In this document: positions 25,219 to 37,621 of the stretch, piece by piece | Position numbering within the stretch: the stretch's first letter is position 1 | Layout: each line of letters starts with the position of its first letter | Assembly: GCA_963277665.1 (NCBI GenBank) | Contig: OY728121.1 | Span: 1,649,740,062 to 1,649,804,061, forward strand | From: Viscum album | Taxonomy: Eukaryota; Streptophyta; Magnoliopsida; Santalales; Viscaceae | DNA: 64,000 bases | Direction: 5' to 3' | The notes under the pieces: model-generated | What the model was told of the DNA's origin: nothing | The model's input: only the letters and a program-made list of their open reading frames with translations | Databases searched by the model: none | Translations under genes and position numbers: made by a program

Positions 25219-28200
25219 TGAAATAGCTTAGTTTTTTCCATGAAAAGATTTTAAATATATCTAGTAATATTTTTGGAGCTATGGGATAATAGGGAATGTG
25301 ATTCAGAGACCCAGTGGGCCCAAAATTGATATTTGAAAAATATTAAATATATTAATAATACATGAATATATTTTTATTGAAAAATTATAATTACTATTAA
25401 ACCGAATCTTAGATGAAAAATCTGAGATCTCCATGGAGTCTAGAAAGTGGGTTTTACACTGTTCTTGTCACCACTGTTTTCGGTGTAAGGTGTTTTTGAA
25501 AAATTCACCATAAAAAATAATATTAAAATAATTATATTGAATAAATTTATTTAACTATTTTGAGTCAATGACATAATAATCATATATAAATACCATGTTA
25601 TTGGTTAGTTAAAAGGTTTATCAACTTAAATGTGGAGATCTAGAGAGGCAGTATTGGATTGGAATTATGGAACGACATCATATTTGATGATCGAACTGTT
25701 ATGACAAGGATCTCTGACGACATTGGAGATCATGGTTCTCACCAAAGACAAATAAGTAGGATGTTTCTTCATCAGTGAATAATATGAATATAGGAGGTGA
25801 ATTTTTTTATATATATTTATCACCATTTTATTTCCTATGATGAATGTGAATCAATCAACCAACCTATTTATTCATTGATCAATTGTATTGAAGGTATGAG
25901 ATTTTTTCTTGGAAGATAAATATTTCTCTTTTAGTTAAAATTATATATCATCATTCATAATTATAATGGAAAATTCTACATGCCAAAATGAACATTTTAT
26001 GAGTTCTCTTCCTCATTTGGAGTTTTTTTTCATTTCCTCCCCTTTTGTTTGTTCATTCATCACAAACATTTGTTTTGGTCGGTGGTTCACAAAATACCTT
26101 TTAATAAATGGTTTCAAACCCGTTTCATTGTGAAATGGATTGATACTTCACATTTAAGTTCATTGTGTTGGTAGGGCCATGATAAAATGATGGGGATGAA
26201 AGATCAGGATGAGATCAAAGGTGTTTTATTTCCTGGTTTGGCGCATGATTATGACAAGAGTGAAAATGGTGTTTCAAAATAGAATTAGAAGGCCTGAATC
26301 TGGATGGAGGTGATTACAAGGAATAGAATGACCCAATATACATTTACCAATGTGATTCATGGTGGGATAAAAGGATTGAGTAGTAGGATATTACTTGATT
26401 CGAAGATTAACAGCTTCTGGAAAATTATTCACTACATAAAGTATACTCAAAATATACACATTATGTGGAACCCTGGATGCAGTTCAAGGGTTTCCATAAA
26501 GAATAAAAGTGTTACACATCATGTGACTTGTGTCATATTCCATGTGATCTAAACCAAGAGGTTTGAAATATATTATATAGGATACAAAGTGATAGACACA
26601 ACTAGGAATAGGGACATAGGTAGAATACACGTGCATGAATCAGTACATGGAAAGGACTAGGTAGACAACATGAAATATGTAGATGGGAATGAACAAATGT
26701 ACAAGGGAACATGAAGAGTTACATTGGAAAAGACATATATATTCCTGATATTAGAGGTAAAATGGTGAAATCTACTCATAGGCTATGTAATTCATTGAAT
26801 ATGACTTATAGACCACGTTCCCCTCAGCATGAAATTGTTTTATTAAGGGTCTACTCCCTCGATCAATCACGTTGATGTTATATTATTAAATTACATAAAA
26901 ATAATAGAATTGTTGTTGAATATATAGGATTAGTTTTAGCTGTAGGTAGGAATCCATCCCAGAGGTCAGGATGGGATCCACTATCTTTTTCTTCCGTTAG
27001 TGGGGTTATCTAAATCTATGTCATCAACTATATACATACATCAATCACTACTTAGTGAGTTAATCCAGATCGGGTTGTTGGTTTACCCCATGGACATTAT
27101 TGCAGTACCCATATATGTATTGATATCTATAGAATTACAGCATGTACTTCCCTATGGTGTGACCCGATGATCATTAAATATCAAATGTAATCCATTCAAA
27201 CTATCATAATAATAGAGTGAGGTCTCCAAGATGAGTGTGGTTATAGACTCTTGAGCCGAATCCTAGTCTGAAAGTGCAGTTGTGAAATTACCAAGAGACA
27301 TAGAATCCACCATTATTATATCTAGATGCTTTATTATATGTACTGGATTGTGAATTTTCTTCTCCAACAATGATATAATAACTCTTGATGCTTTATGTTT
27401 AGTTATTTCAAGGTGTAATACTTAGTATATTTATACTCACCCTTGTAAGGGATCTTCCCACTTGTTTCATGTAATACCCAGATAATTGACCATTTCATGG
27501 GGTTCTCAGTATACTAGGAATAGATATATCTTATATTGTGATATAAAAACCAGTTTTCATTCCAATATCCATATCTGACTATAGTCCAGACTTACTATTA
27601 GGTTGGACTTCTTTAACTTTTTTCGTGGGATTTTATTTGGAAAATATTGCTTCCCAATATTTATGTGTACTATTATTATGGGATTTACATGACTACATGC
27701 ATGTGATATAATATTTATTTTACATTTTATAATTGTATATATGTGGAAATGTGTGTGTGTGTGTGTGTTTAGGTACCTTTGGCTAAGGATGCCCATGTGA
27801 GTGTTGTGCCTACTCAGCATTGGTTTCCAGCCCTTATCATATTGGAATTGGGATTTGTGTAGAAAAACATTAACTACTTTCAAATAGGTGGGCCTATTTA
27901 GGCTAGGTAATTCCAGGACATAATATTTAATTTGATGAATCATAATTTTAGGGGTTCTATTAACTCAAGTAAACTAAATTGTCATACCATTTTTCATACA
28001 TTTAAAATTTTTAATTCATGTGGATTGTTTTATTATTATTAGTAATGCCCTAAGTGATTTTAAAATTTCATATTTTTCCCATTCCATTGAGGAATTGTAG
28101 ACCTAATACTTCCCATTAAAATCGTGAGCATATTTATTGAGGGATCTTGGGGATGACACATACTAGAATATATACTAGACCATGTAAACAGTATGATTGA

Positions 28201-28641
28201 ACATAGTCACATTTAATATAATAGAATAATTTTTTTATCTTTCCGTTATCCTTGAGAAATCCATTCAAATTAATCTTGGATTATCCCATGGAGTCCATGA
28301 ATGAAATTGTTAGAAATGATAAACATTAAAATCCATTATTTTACATTCCTACATAGATATGTATTTTTCATTATATTTAAAAGTTGATGTGTGGGTAGGG
28401 GGAGGGATGTCATGGTAGAAGGGATGTTTTAAATTGAGTGGAATATGCATGCACTATAGGAAAAATAACCTATACCCACGGTTCAAAACTATCGGTATGG
28501 CCCCCAAAACCGTTGTTATAGCCTATACCCATGATTTTAGGATATGTGGGATTTATGTTCCATATCATACCCCAAACTGAAAGCCTCATATTATTTAGAA
28601 CCTTAATTTAAATTTTCTCATGATTTCATGTGATTAATTAT
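25219..28641 (+). repeat. LTR2 of the Tekay array
   Basis: About 3.4 kb, collinear with LTR1. TATA box TATAAATA at 25585-25592. CACTA 5' end remnant at about 28455-28554 with the same right-hand deletion junction as LTR1 (GGGATTTATGTT). A (GT)9 microsatellite at 27751-27768 is expanded relative to LTR1 and LTR3. The minus-strand open frame at 27557-27943 (128 codons) runs through the microsatellite and has no domain, so it is chance. Confidence 0.8.
28455..28554 (+). mobile_element. CACTA transposon 5' end remnant in LTR2
   Basis: CACTATAGGAAAAATAACCT, followed by ATACCCACGGTT and CCAAAACCGTTGTT subterminal repeats, then the same break point as in LTR1. Preceded by GCATG as in LTR1. Confidence 0.7.
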
Positions 28642-30190
28642 TATATCGTCTTATTATCAGCCATGAGGGCCTTGGTGGGTCAAGTCATGGAGGATATGAA
28701 TCAGAGGAGGGTTCAATATTATGAAGAGAGATTAAGTATTTTTCTTTATATTTTATTTGTTTGTGTTTTATAGGAATTGTGTTAATTGTTTCAAGTTTGG
28801 CTTTGAGGCTTCATAATGAAGTGTTGGTGTAGTAAACAACGTATTTGTACACCCTGACTTTGATCAAAAGGCTTTAATATTGGTAAATATAGACATTGGT
28901 AATAGGGAAAAACATTGGTACTTATATCTTATATGAATGAGTTGTGTTTAAATTTACTTATTATGTCAACTCCCCATTTATACTCATTTATTATGGTACA
29001 TATTTTCTTTATTAGGATGTATCTATGGAAATTGAAAAACAAGATTCCGCAGTATGATCAAAAGGATGACCCCTCGGTGATGAGGCTTCGATAAAAGGAC
29101 TTGTTTAAGAGGTTGTGCCTCCAGGTTAAATTTACAATGATACATCCACCAGTTTAGTATAATATGGAACCTATAGTACCAATTGATGAGGTGTAAATGA
29201 TGATAATTCATCTTGAGTTTTAGCAACAGTAAATCCTCTTGTGTAATGTAAAGTTAAACCTATAGGCACAATAGGATTAAATTGAGTTAGTTATGTGAAT
29301 CTTTCATATTGTTAGGACACTGGTTGACTATATGGAAGTTTGGGCGGAGATCCTTCTAAGTGGATCTATGGTTCTTTAGGGGTTTTTTCACTAAAAAGGT
29401 TACTCTTTGATATAAATTTTCTGAGTATCTATTTCAGGAGGAGTAATATCAAGATACTATGTGAGTAGTGAACATCCATTATCTTTTATAGCTACAAAAG
29501 TTAAATATAACTATGGCTGGGTATTAATTGAGGTATTCCAACCACTCACGATACACAATGGATAAATTTTGGGATCATTTTTTTAGGTACAGACCATTGA
29601 ACAAGGTCCACATAGATACATTCATGCTGGTGTGACATCTGTTTACATTCAATCTTATTATGAGGGTTCTAGGGAATAAATTTGTTATATAGATCTTTTA
29701 GGTTGAGAAGACACTGGCAGTGGCCACTAGTGGTGGGCCCATATGGGCTTATATTTCAACGTACAGTAGATGTTGTTAGACATAGCTATCCAGAAATGAA
29801 GTAAACATTAGGATATGATCGTAGGACTAGGGGTATATGGTTCAGGGATCTCATAATGTGTATAGTTTTCTAACAGAGATATTGTGTTAATGTTGTGGAG
29901 GTCGATGGCATATCACAAGGGATTGTCTGTCCCAATATACGGCTGATTGAGAGATAGTGGATTGGTTACCTATATAGTGGTAACAATATGATTAGTGAGT
30001 TTCATAGGATAATGAATGTGAAATAGGAATAGGGAAAGTATTTGGAGGTGGAACACAATTTTACATGTTTCCATCACCACCCCTTGTTGTCCCAGGAGGC
30101 TGGGGGAGCTGGTGGATTGGGAGGGGTAAGATGTAGGCCACATAGGCCTATGATCCAATGTCTATGGGAATGATTATATGTAAGATCCAT
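28642..30190 (+). pseudogene. Internal 3: primer site remnant and gag region
   Basis: Starts with TATCGTCTTATTATCAGCC and the putative Gag start ATG at 28662 (MRALVGQVMEDMNQRRVQYY). This is the best preserved of the three Gag starts. The rest aligns with internals 1 and 2 but no Gag domain can be read. Minus-strand open frames at 29023-29226 and 29970-30158 are antisense. Confidence 0.5.
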
Positions 30191-33100
30191 GTATTTTCAT
30201 CCATCAATGAAATTTTCATAGACACAAGTGTGATCCAATCTTTTGATGAAACATCCATAGTTCTAGACCTAGAGAATTCATTTAGGCCCTTGGCTCGACC
30301 ATTAGATTAAGAACTCATACAAGAGATGGATAAAAAATCATGCCCATTTTTGGTTAGTGTGATCTAAATCCTATAATATATAATTTAACAAGGGATATCC
30401 TAGTGGTATCTATGAGGACATACATTGTAATATTTCTCATCGACTATGTATTCACCATTCATGCATAGATTTACTATTTTAGGTGGGGGATATGGTGTGT
30501 TCGCATTGATGAGAGGAGGGATTCCTTACTAGGAGAGATAGAGACCCAATAAGAGTAGGATGTACCCATAAAGAGGAGGGTGCATCTAATTACTGACATG
30601 TTGGATAAAATGAATCTTGGAGTAATATAATCTATTGGTTAACAATTTGTACTATAGTGGATGAGTAAGAAGATGTCTTCCCAGAGGATGTTCCGATATT
30701 ACCTAAGCACCTCAAGATAAACTTATGAATTGAATTTTACCTTTGGAAAAACCCGATAACTGTGATAGTATATTGAATGTTCCTGGATGATCATCACAAG
30801 AATAGGGTGTAGTTGGGTGATTTACAGAGTAGAGGTTCAATTAGGCTCTATGTTTCCCCTAGACATCCTTAGTGTTGATCACTAGGAATGCATGAGAGAG
30901 AATGAGGTTATGCATGGAATATAAGTTTAGGAAATGGAAGACTAAGATGAATATATCTACACAATATCGGATCGATTAGATATTTTACCATTTGATTAGG
31001 GAACAAATATTCTCTATGTTTCACGGTAGATCTTGTTGTCGCCTGTTGCATGTACGAGATGAGGATACACTAAAGAATATATTCAGATGTCACATTTGTC
31101 ATTATGAGTACTTGGTAATTCCCTTTAGCATAGTGAACACCCCATCATTTCTAATCATTCTCATGAAACATATATTTCATCCATTCATGGACCGGTGTGT
31201 AGTGTCCTTCAAAGATGGTATCCTAGTGTTCTCAAAGTCCGAAGAGGAGCCCACATGATACTTATGGATGGTTCTAGACACACCCCATGAGAACTAGGTA
31301 TATGGGAATCTGTAAAAGTGTCAATATGGATTCATGATATCTAATTTCTTGGACATGTTATCTCATTTCATGTTATAGTACTAGGAAAGGAAATAGTCAA
31401 GGTAGTTTTAGATTGGGAGCCACCTAAGGGTGTGATGGAGGAATGGAACATCCTTTGTATGGATTGTGACTATTGTAGATTTGTACCTGATGTATCCTAG
31501 ATATCGACACCTTTGTCTATATTTACCTAAAATAGGTATACTTTTTTGTGGATGGAAGGGTTTTAGAATGTTTTTCCAAATTTCTAAAAGTGGTTGATGA
31601 CCTCCCCCTTCTTGTGATTTCTAGTGGTGAGCATTAAGTACATTGTTTTATGTTATGATTAAGGTAACATACTTGTTTTTTATGCATAGTTATGTATTGA
31701 TAAAATATGTTTCCATGATGTTGAGACCAAATGAGAAGAACTATGTGTCATATGATCTTATGTTAGAAGTAGTAGTCATCACCCGGAGGATGTGTTGACA
31801 CTACCTTACAAGGGAGTGGTTTTTTGACCAAACTAAAAAAATAGTCTCAAGTGTATCTTAAAAATGAATGATCTTAACATGAAATAGATTTTATGTATAT
31901 TGATCCTATATGACTATGATTTAGAGATATTCTATACTCTAGGGATTGGGGACATTGTGGAATATTCTCTCAATAGAATATCATGTTCTCAGTTGTTGTT
32001 CGAGATTTCAGAGCAGTTAACCTCACTGAATTTTTCCTCATTGGAAAATTTTTCTTCTTCATATCTTCAGTTGATGATTGTTACCCCCCTATTATATATC
32101 ATTTTAGGTAATCTCAGTATGGAGATACTGATTTTGGGATCTTATATACTTAGATATCCACTGGATGTTCTCCTGAGATATTTTCAGATAGTGGGGAGAA
32201 AATTATCTTTTTTAGAGTACGAACGATTGTACTAGGGATGACACAAGAGGAGGTGATGAGGGAGTTTCATATGTCACATTTTTTAGTATATTGAGGTGTG
32301 GGAAAGTTGTAACATGACCTCCGACATCATTTCTGGTTTCCAAGAATAAATAAGGCTATTGCCGAGTTTGTCATTCGATGCCTCACTTATCGGTAGGTGA
32401 AGACTGAGAACTACGTTCCATTAGGTTTAGATCAAACCCTTGAGGTTCCAGAGTGGAAGTGGGATGAATTATATATAGACTTCATGATGGTGCTAACATC
32501 TAAATATAGAACAAATGATTCCATATGTGTGATTTTAGACAGACTCACCAATTCCTTTCACTTCTTAGAAATTTGAATATAGAGTACTTCCAATAGATTA
32601 AGATGAATTAATATGAAGGAGGTAGTCAATCTATATGGACGTACCTCAATGAAAATTTTAGACAGTGGTACTCATTTCAAAGCCCAATTATGGAGAGGAT
32701 TGGTAGGGGTAAATTGAGTTGTAGTTCTTGTTGAGAACAAAATATCACTCTAATACTGAAGGCTTTATTGAACGGACTATTCAGGTTATCGAAGAAATGT
32801 TGTAAGCCTGCATATTGGAATTTGGTTGTATTTTGAAAGATCACATAACCTTTTTGGATTTTTTATAAAAAAAAATGGAAATTCCAAAAATCTATATGAA
32901 ACCATTTGAGGCCTTGTATGGGAGACCCTCTAGGTCACCACATTGTTGGATGGATCTAGGGGAGTCAGCCCTCATGGGACCAGAGTTATTGGGAGCTATG
33001 ATGGTAATGGTTCAGAACATCAAAGAACACATGACGACGACAAAGAATTTTTAAAAACCCTATTGAGACAAAATATGTAGGATTTTGGAGTTTGGGGAGG

Positions 33101-33550
33101 TAGCAAATATTTTCATGAATGTCTCACCTCATCGTGAATGACATGGACTTGGTTAGGGAAGCCAGCTATATCTAAGATTCATTGGTCCATGTTGGATAAA
33201 AAATAGGGTAGAGGTGGTGGAAGACCTCTCTGATATACCATCATAGTTAGACTGGTTACTTTATGTCTTCCACATGTCACTGATGAAGAGATATGTGCAT
33301 GACACATTGCATTTTATCGATTGGGATGAGATGTAAATCTAGGATAGAGAAAACATTGAAGAGTACCTGGTTGATTTCAAGGATTGGTTATAGAGGTTCC
33401 TTAGTGGGTAATACATTTTCTTTGGTGAGTGTATGTAGGGACCAAAATATTCTTCAGGAGAGTACCAAGGAGTTAATGACTCAGATGTGATCTCAATAAC
33501 CATATATTTTTTGAGTTTTCATTTCTTCTTTTCATAACAAAAATCTCTAA
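30191..33550 (+). pseudogene. Internal 3 pol relic
   Basis: Protease: SSINEIFIDTSVIQSFDETS, where DTGA is DTSV. RT (about 30835-31390): an open stretch at 30992-31258 carries LLHVRDEDTLKNIFRCHICH, YEYLVIPFSIVNTPS and FKDGILVFSKSEEEP; the catalytic DD is DG. RNase H end and linker in the open stretch 31900-32235 (YDYDLEIFYTLGIGDIVEYS, matching the YDxEIxYxPGKANVVADALS block). Integrase (about 32290-33080): DELYIDFM retains the first catalytic Asp lost in internal 1, then LDRLTNSFHF and FEALYGRPSRSPHCW. C-terminal domain with decayed chromodomain up to about 33530. Not translatable as a whole. Confidence 0.85.
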
Positions 33551-33551
33551 G

Positions 33552-33561
33552 GTGGGGAGAC
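33552..33561 (+). other. Polypurine tract before LTR3
   Basis: GTGGGGAGAC directly before the LTR start TGTAATGCATTAG, which keeps the canonical TGTAA opening. Confidence 0.8.
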
Positions 33562-34308
33562 TGTAATGCATTAGTTTTTCCATGAAATGATTTTAAATAT
33601 ATCTAGTAATATTTTTGAAGATATGGGCTAACAGGGAATGTTATTTAGAGTCCCAATGGTCCCAAAATTTATATTTGGAAAATATTAAATATATTAATAT
33701 TACATGCATGTATTTTTCTTGAAAAATTTGAATTACTATTAAACTGAGTCTCAGATAAAAAATATAGGAACTCCATGGAGTCTAGAATGTGGGTATTACC
33801 CTGTTCATGACATAACTGTTTTCGGTGTAAGGTGTTTTTGAAAAACTCACCGTAAGAAAAAATAAAAATATAATTATATTGAATAAATTTATTTAACGAT
33901 TTTGAGGAAATGACATAATAATCAGCTATAAATACCATGTTATGGGTGAGTTAAAATTTTTATCCACATAACCTTAGAGATCTAGAGCGGCATGATTGGA
34001 TTGGAATTAGAGAAAAACATCATATTTGATGATTGAAATATTGTGGAAAGGATCTCCGATGTCATTTAAGTTCATAGTTCTCACCAAAGACAAAGAAGTA
34101 GGATGGTTCTTCATCAGTGACTAGTATGAATATAGGATGGGAATTGTTTTATATGAATTTATCACCATTTTATTTCCTATGATGAACGTGAATCAATCTA
34201 CTAACATATTTATTTATTTATCAATTTTATTTTAGGTATGATATTTTTTTCTAGAAACATAATTATTTCTATTTTAATTTAAATTATATATCATCATTCA
34301 CTATTATA

Positions 34309-34540
34309 ATGGAAAAACCTAAATGCCCAAATGAACATTTTATGAGTTATGTTCCTCATTTTGGGGTTTTTTTTCATTTCCTCCCCTTTTCTATGTTCAT
34401 TCATCAAAGCAATTTTTTTTGGTCACTGGTCAAAGAAATACCTCTTAATCAATGGGTTCACACCCATTTCATTGTCAAATGGATTGATACTTCACATTAA
34501 TGTTCACAGTGTTGGTAGGGCCATGATAAAATGCAGGTGA
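34309..34540 (+). other. LTR3 segment with chance open frames
   Basis: Two overlapping 63-codon frames (34309 and 34349) lie in an LTR segment conserved in LTR1 (17640-17860) and LTR2 (25975-26190). There the frames are interrupted, so I do not call a gene. Confidence 0.6.
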
Positions 34541-34872
34541 TAAAAGATCAGGATGGGATCAGAGTTCTTTTATTCCCTGGTTTGGTGCATGATAATGACA
34601 TGAGTGATGATGGTGTTTCAAAATAGAATCAGATGGTCGGAATATGGATGGCGATGATTACATGGATTGATATGACCAATCTACATTTAAAAATGTGATT
34701 CATGGTGGGATAAAAGGATAGAGTAGTATGATGTGACATGTGGAGAAGATTAATAGTTTCTGGAAAAAATTTCACTCCACAAAGTGTACTAGGAATAGGT
34801 AGATATTATATTGGGATATAAAAAACCATTGTTCATTCCAAGATCCGTATATGAGTACAGTCCAGACTTACT

Positions 34873-34877
34873 ATTAT
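34873..34877 (+). repeat. LARD-B target-site duplication, left copy
   Basis: ATTAT, matching 45123-45127 exactly. A 5-bp duplication is normal for gypsy integrases. Joining the flanks restores the LTR1/LTR2 sequence around TTACTATTaGGTTGGAC. Confidence 0.9.
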
Positions 34878-34938
34878 TGTAACAGCCCAAGATTTTATGA
34901 AAAATATTCTTTTTAATTTTATTAATGTCTTGTGTTGT

Positions 34939-35042
34939 ACGCTACCCCAAAAGGAGCTTGCACAACACGCATCCTTGACTTGCCTTGCATTACACGCAAT
35001 CACAACCTTCCTCGATAGCGTGTGTAGTACGCAATACTGAGT
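34939..35042 (+). repeat. Iterated ACACGCA-type motif at the U3 start of LARD-B
   Basis: Successive related blocks: GTGTTGTACGCTACC, CTTGCACAACACGCATCC, CTTGCATTACACGCAATC and CGTGTGTAGTACGCAATACT, the first and last in inverted sense to the middle two. Similar iterated GTGTAATG or GTGTTGCGTGTA blocks occur at the LTR starts of LARD-A (about 1500-1545 and 8290-8325) and chromovirus C (56590-56690). Possibly enhancer or silencing sites; function unknown. Confidence 0.6.
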
Positions 35043-36717
35043 TTCATGAAACAAGGATATGCTATTAAAATATTATTAAAAATAGCCGTTATGAATAGTA
35101 ATAACCACTTTTTAAATTTTAGAAATTTTAGCTCTCAAAATGGACTTCATTTTTGGATTCGGAGTATCGAATTTATCCTAAGGTGAAATTTTGGTACTTT
35201 TCGGATAACTTTCATATTCTGATGAATAGTAAAAATTACTAAATTATAATTAAAAACAACTTTATTAATCAAAATAATTAATAGTGATAAATTATTAATT
35301 TGAGTGGTTTTAAAGTATATTTAGAATATATTTTTACAATTTAATACAATGTTGGTCATTGAATGTAATTTCACACTTAAACCAGACATAATCAAGTGTC
35401 AATCTTTTGATAGATATTGTTTCTTAAAAACACACTATTTGTTTTAACAGCGGGATTTAATTATAAAATTAATTAATGCAACTTCTATGTTATGAATTTT
35501 GTAAAATAGATTTCATTTTTGAATTCGGAATATGAAATATAGCTTAGGATGAAATTTTGGCATTGTTCTGAAAATCATCAATTTTTGATGAATAGTGAAA
35601 CTACTAAGTGGTAGTTAAAAAACTGATTTTTTCATAAAACTTAATTTTACCGCTTCTGTGAATGGAATTTCAAAAATCCGAGAGACACGATTGATGTCAG
35701 TAAGTAAAATGTGGTTCAATGAGATGAAAATAATTTTTGGTGAATAGTAACTTTTTTACTTTTATTTACCACGATTATAAGTAAATAGGGTAACTAAGGG
35801 TAAATATGATATTACTATTACCCTAACACATGTCCTAATTCTATTGGATAAGTGTAATTCGATCAAAAACTACCTTAGGAATATAATATGACCATTTAGG
35901 TCCACTTGGATTAGATTATGACATTTAATATTATTTTATTTAATGAATAGTTAAAATAGTTAAAATCAATGTTTAATAACTAAAACATTTTTAATATGGG
36001 GTTATACATAAGATAAATTCGACTATAAATATTCATTAGAAAGCTAAAAAGCTTTCCTACATAATGATATTTTATTTATAATTTTTAGACTTTAAATAAA
36101 TTAATTTATTTATGACACAACGATGATGCAATAATTACCCTTTTAAGGAAATATTAACATAATTGATGTTATAAATGCTCAAATGAATGTAATTTGAGAC
36201 TTTTTATGAATTACACTAATTTTCTAGGTTACTATGATATATTAGTGTTTATTTAATCAACTTGGTTCGAACATATAATTCTGTTATGACTTTCACAAAA
36301 ATCATATATCAAGTAGTGTCAAAATTGACACAAAATAGTTTTTAAATAAAATATTATATTATTAATTGTTATTTTATTCCTAAAAATCTAAGATTCGGCC
36401 AAATGACTTAGATAAGGATATATATTTTTAAATAAACAATTTTGGGTTCGTTTGGCATGTTATAGTAAGTGTATTAACCATATAGTGTAAGAAAACAAAA
36501 AGACACGGTAAAAGATAAATTATTTAACTTAGAGTTAAATCTAATTGATAAGGTTAAAATAATAACCTAAACTTGTCTAAATCCTATTGGTTGATAGGAT
36601 TTCGACCCATCCCCACTTTAGCTTCGAAATAAGACCCTTTGGAACCATTATAAACCGATTTTGACTTTAATATAAAATAATATTTTGAGATATTCCTAAG
36701 GTGCCCCTCTCCTCCCT

Positions 36718-36725
36718 TATAAAAG
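36718..36725 (+). promoter_or_regulatory. LARD-B TATA box, 5' LTR
   Basis: TATAAAAG in CCTTATAAAAGGGCACC (the second C is T in this copy), followed about 30 bp on by a CT-rich stretch (CTCCCTCTCTTCCTCACACA), a good plant transcription start context. Repeated at 42953-42960 in the 3' LTR and at 55469-55477 (minus) in chromovirus C. Confidence 0.8.
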
Positions 36726-36894
36726 GGCACCTCCTCCCTCTCTTCCTCACACAACTTTGAGCCTTCATGCTCGGCCAACCCATGCCAAAATCACTTCTAC
36801 ACTTCCCTAGTATCATCCTAGAGGTCCTGGTCTTCTTAAAAGTCCAATTTTAGTGCCCTAAAAGGAGGTCTCAAAGAAGCACTTCAAAGAAGAG

Positions 36895-37585
36895 GTAATA
36901 CCAATTACCGATCCTTTTCAATTTCTTTCTTCTTCAACTTCTTCTTCTTTATGTTGTTTCATGATAAAGTAATAACATCAGTATTTCTTATATACTGATA
37001 TGTTATTATAAATATGAAACAACTCTAATTAACCTTCTATCCATCCTACGGATAAAGGAAATCACCGCCTGTGCGTACGTACGGAATACCATCTCCACGC
37101 TGTGGTGTAATCTATTTTCCACCACCACCTTAATTGGATGGGTATAAAGGTGTAATGAGTAACTATATATGATTATTATAAAGTGATATTGATACTGAAA
37201 TATTATACATACACTTCAACACAATTCCACGACCATGGGAACAATATCATCACTCGTGCGTACGTACGGAATACCGTCTCCACGATGTGATGCGACTCGT
37301 TCTACATGATCATCATTACATAGTAATTATATAAAAGAATTGAATGAATAAATATGATATATGTTACACTAATACCATTCTGGATATAAGGTATCTATAA
37401 CCTTAAAAGAAGAATAAGAATTTATTCGGCAAAACACGCATAAGAACTAAAGGCAATAAGGACCCGAGTAAGAAGTAACAATGAAATATTACTAAAAAGA
37501 AGCTAAGAATATGACCATATATGATATCATATCAATATTTATGATTCTGTAATAAGTCAATAACATTATTTAAACCATTATACAG
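36895..37585 (+). other. Candidate leader intron 1 of LARD-B
   Basis: Donor-like AGAG|GTAATA at 36895 and acceptor-like TTATACAG|G ending 37585. In LARD-A the donor is conserved (AAAAG|GTAACA) but the acceptor is TTATACGG. The iterated CGTACGTAC motifs fall inside. Splicing is inferred from signal quality and conservation only. Confidence 0.4.
37071..37284 (+). repeat. Two copies of the iterated leader motif in the LARD-B 5' LTR
   Basis: GTGCGTACGTACGGAATACC then RTCTCCACG at 37071-37099 and 37256-37284, 185 bp apart. The core CGTACGTACG is a perfect palindrome. Repeated at 43305-43333 and 43490-43518 in the 3' LTR. It lies about 350-560 bp downstream of the TATA box. Confidence 0.85.
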
Positions 37586-37621
37586 GAGCTTCAGACACGT
37601 ACAAAGAAAATCGGACCTAAG
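37586..37621 (+). other. Candidate 36-nt leader micro-exon of LARD-B
   Basis: Between TTATACAG and the strong donor CTAAG|GTAAGG. LARD-A has a comparable 37-nt segment ending GTGCAAG|GTAAGG (about 5198-5235, minus). The donor is better conserved than the sequence within. Confidence 0.35.

Noticed and set aside
27557..27943. 128-codon minus-strand open frame
   Set aside because: Runs through a (GT)n microsatellite in LTR2, and the equivalent frames in LTR1 and LTR3 are broken.
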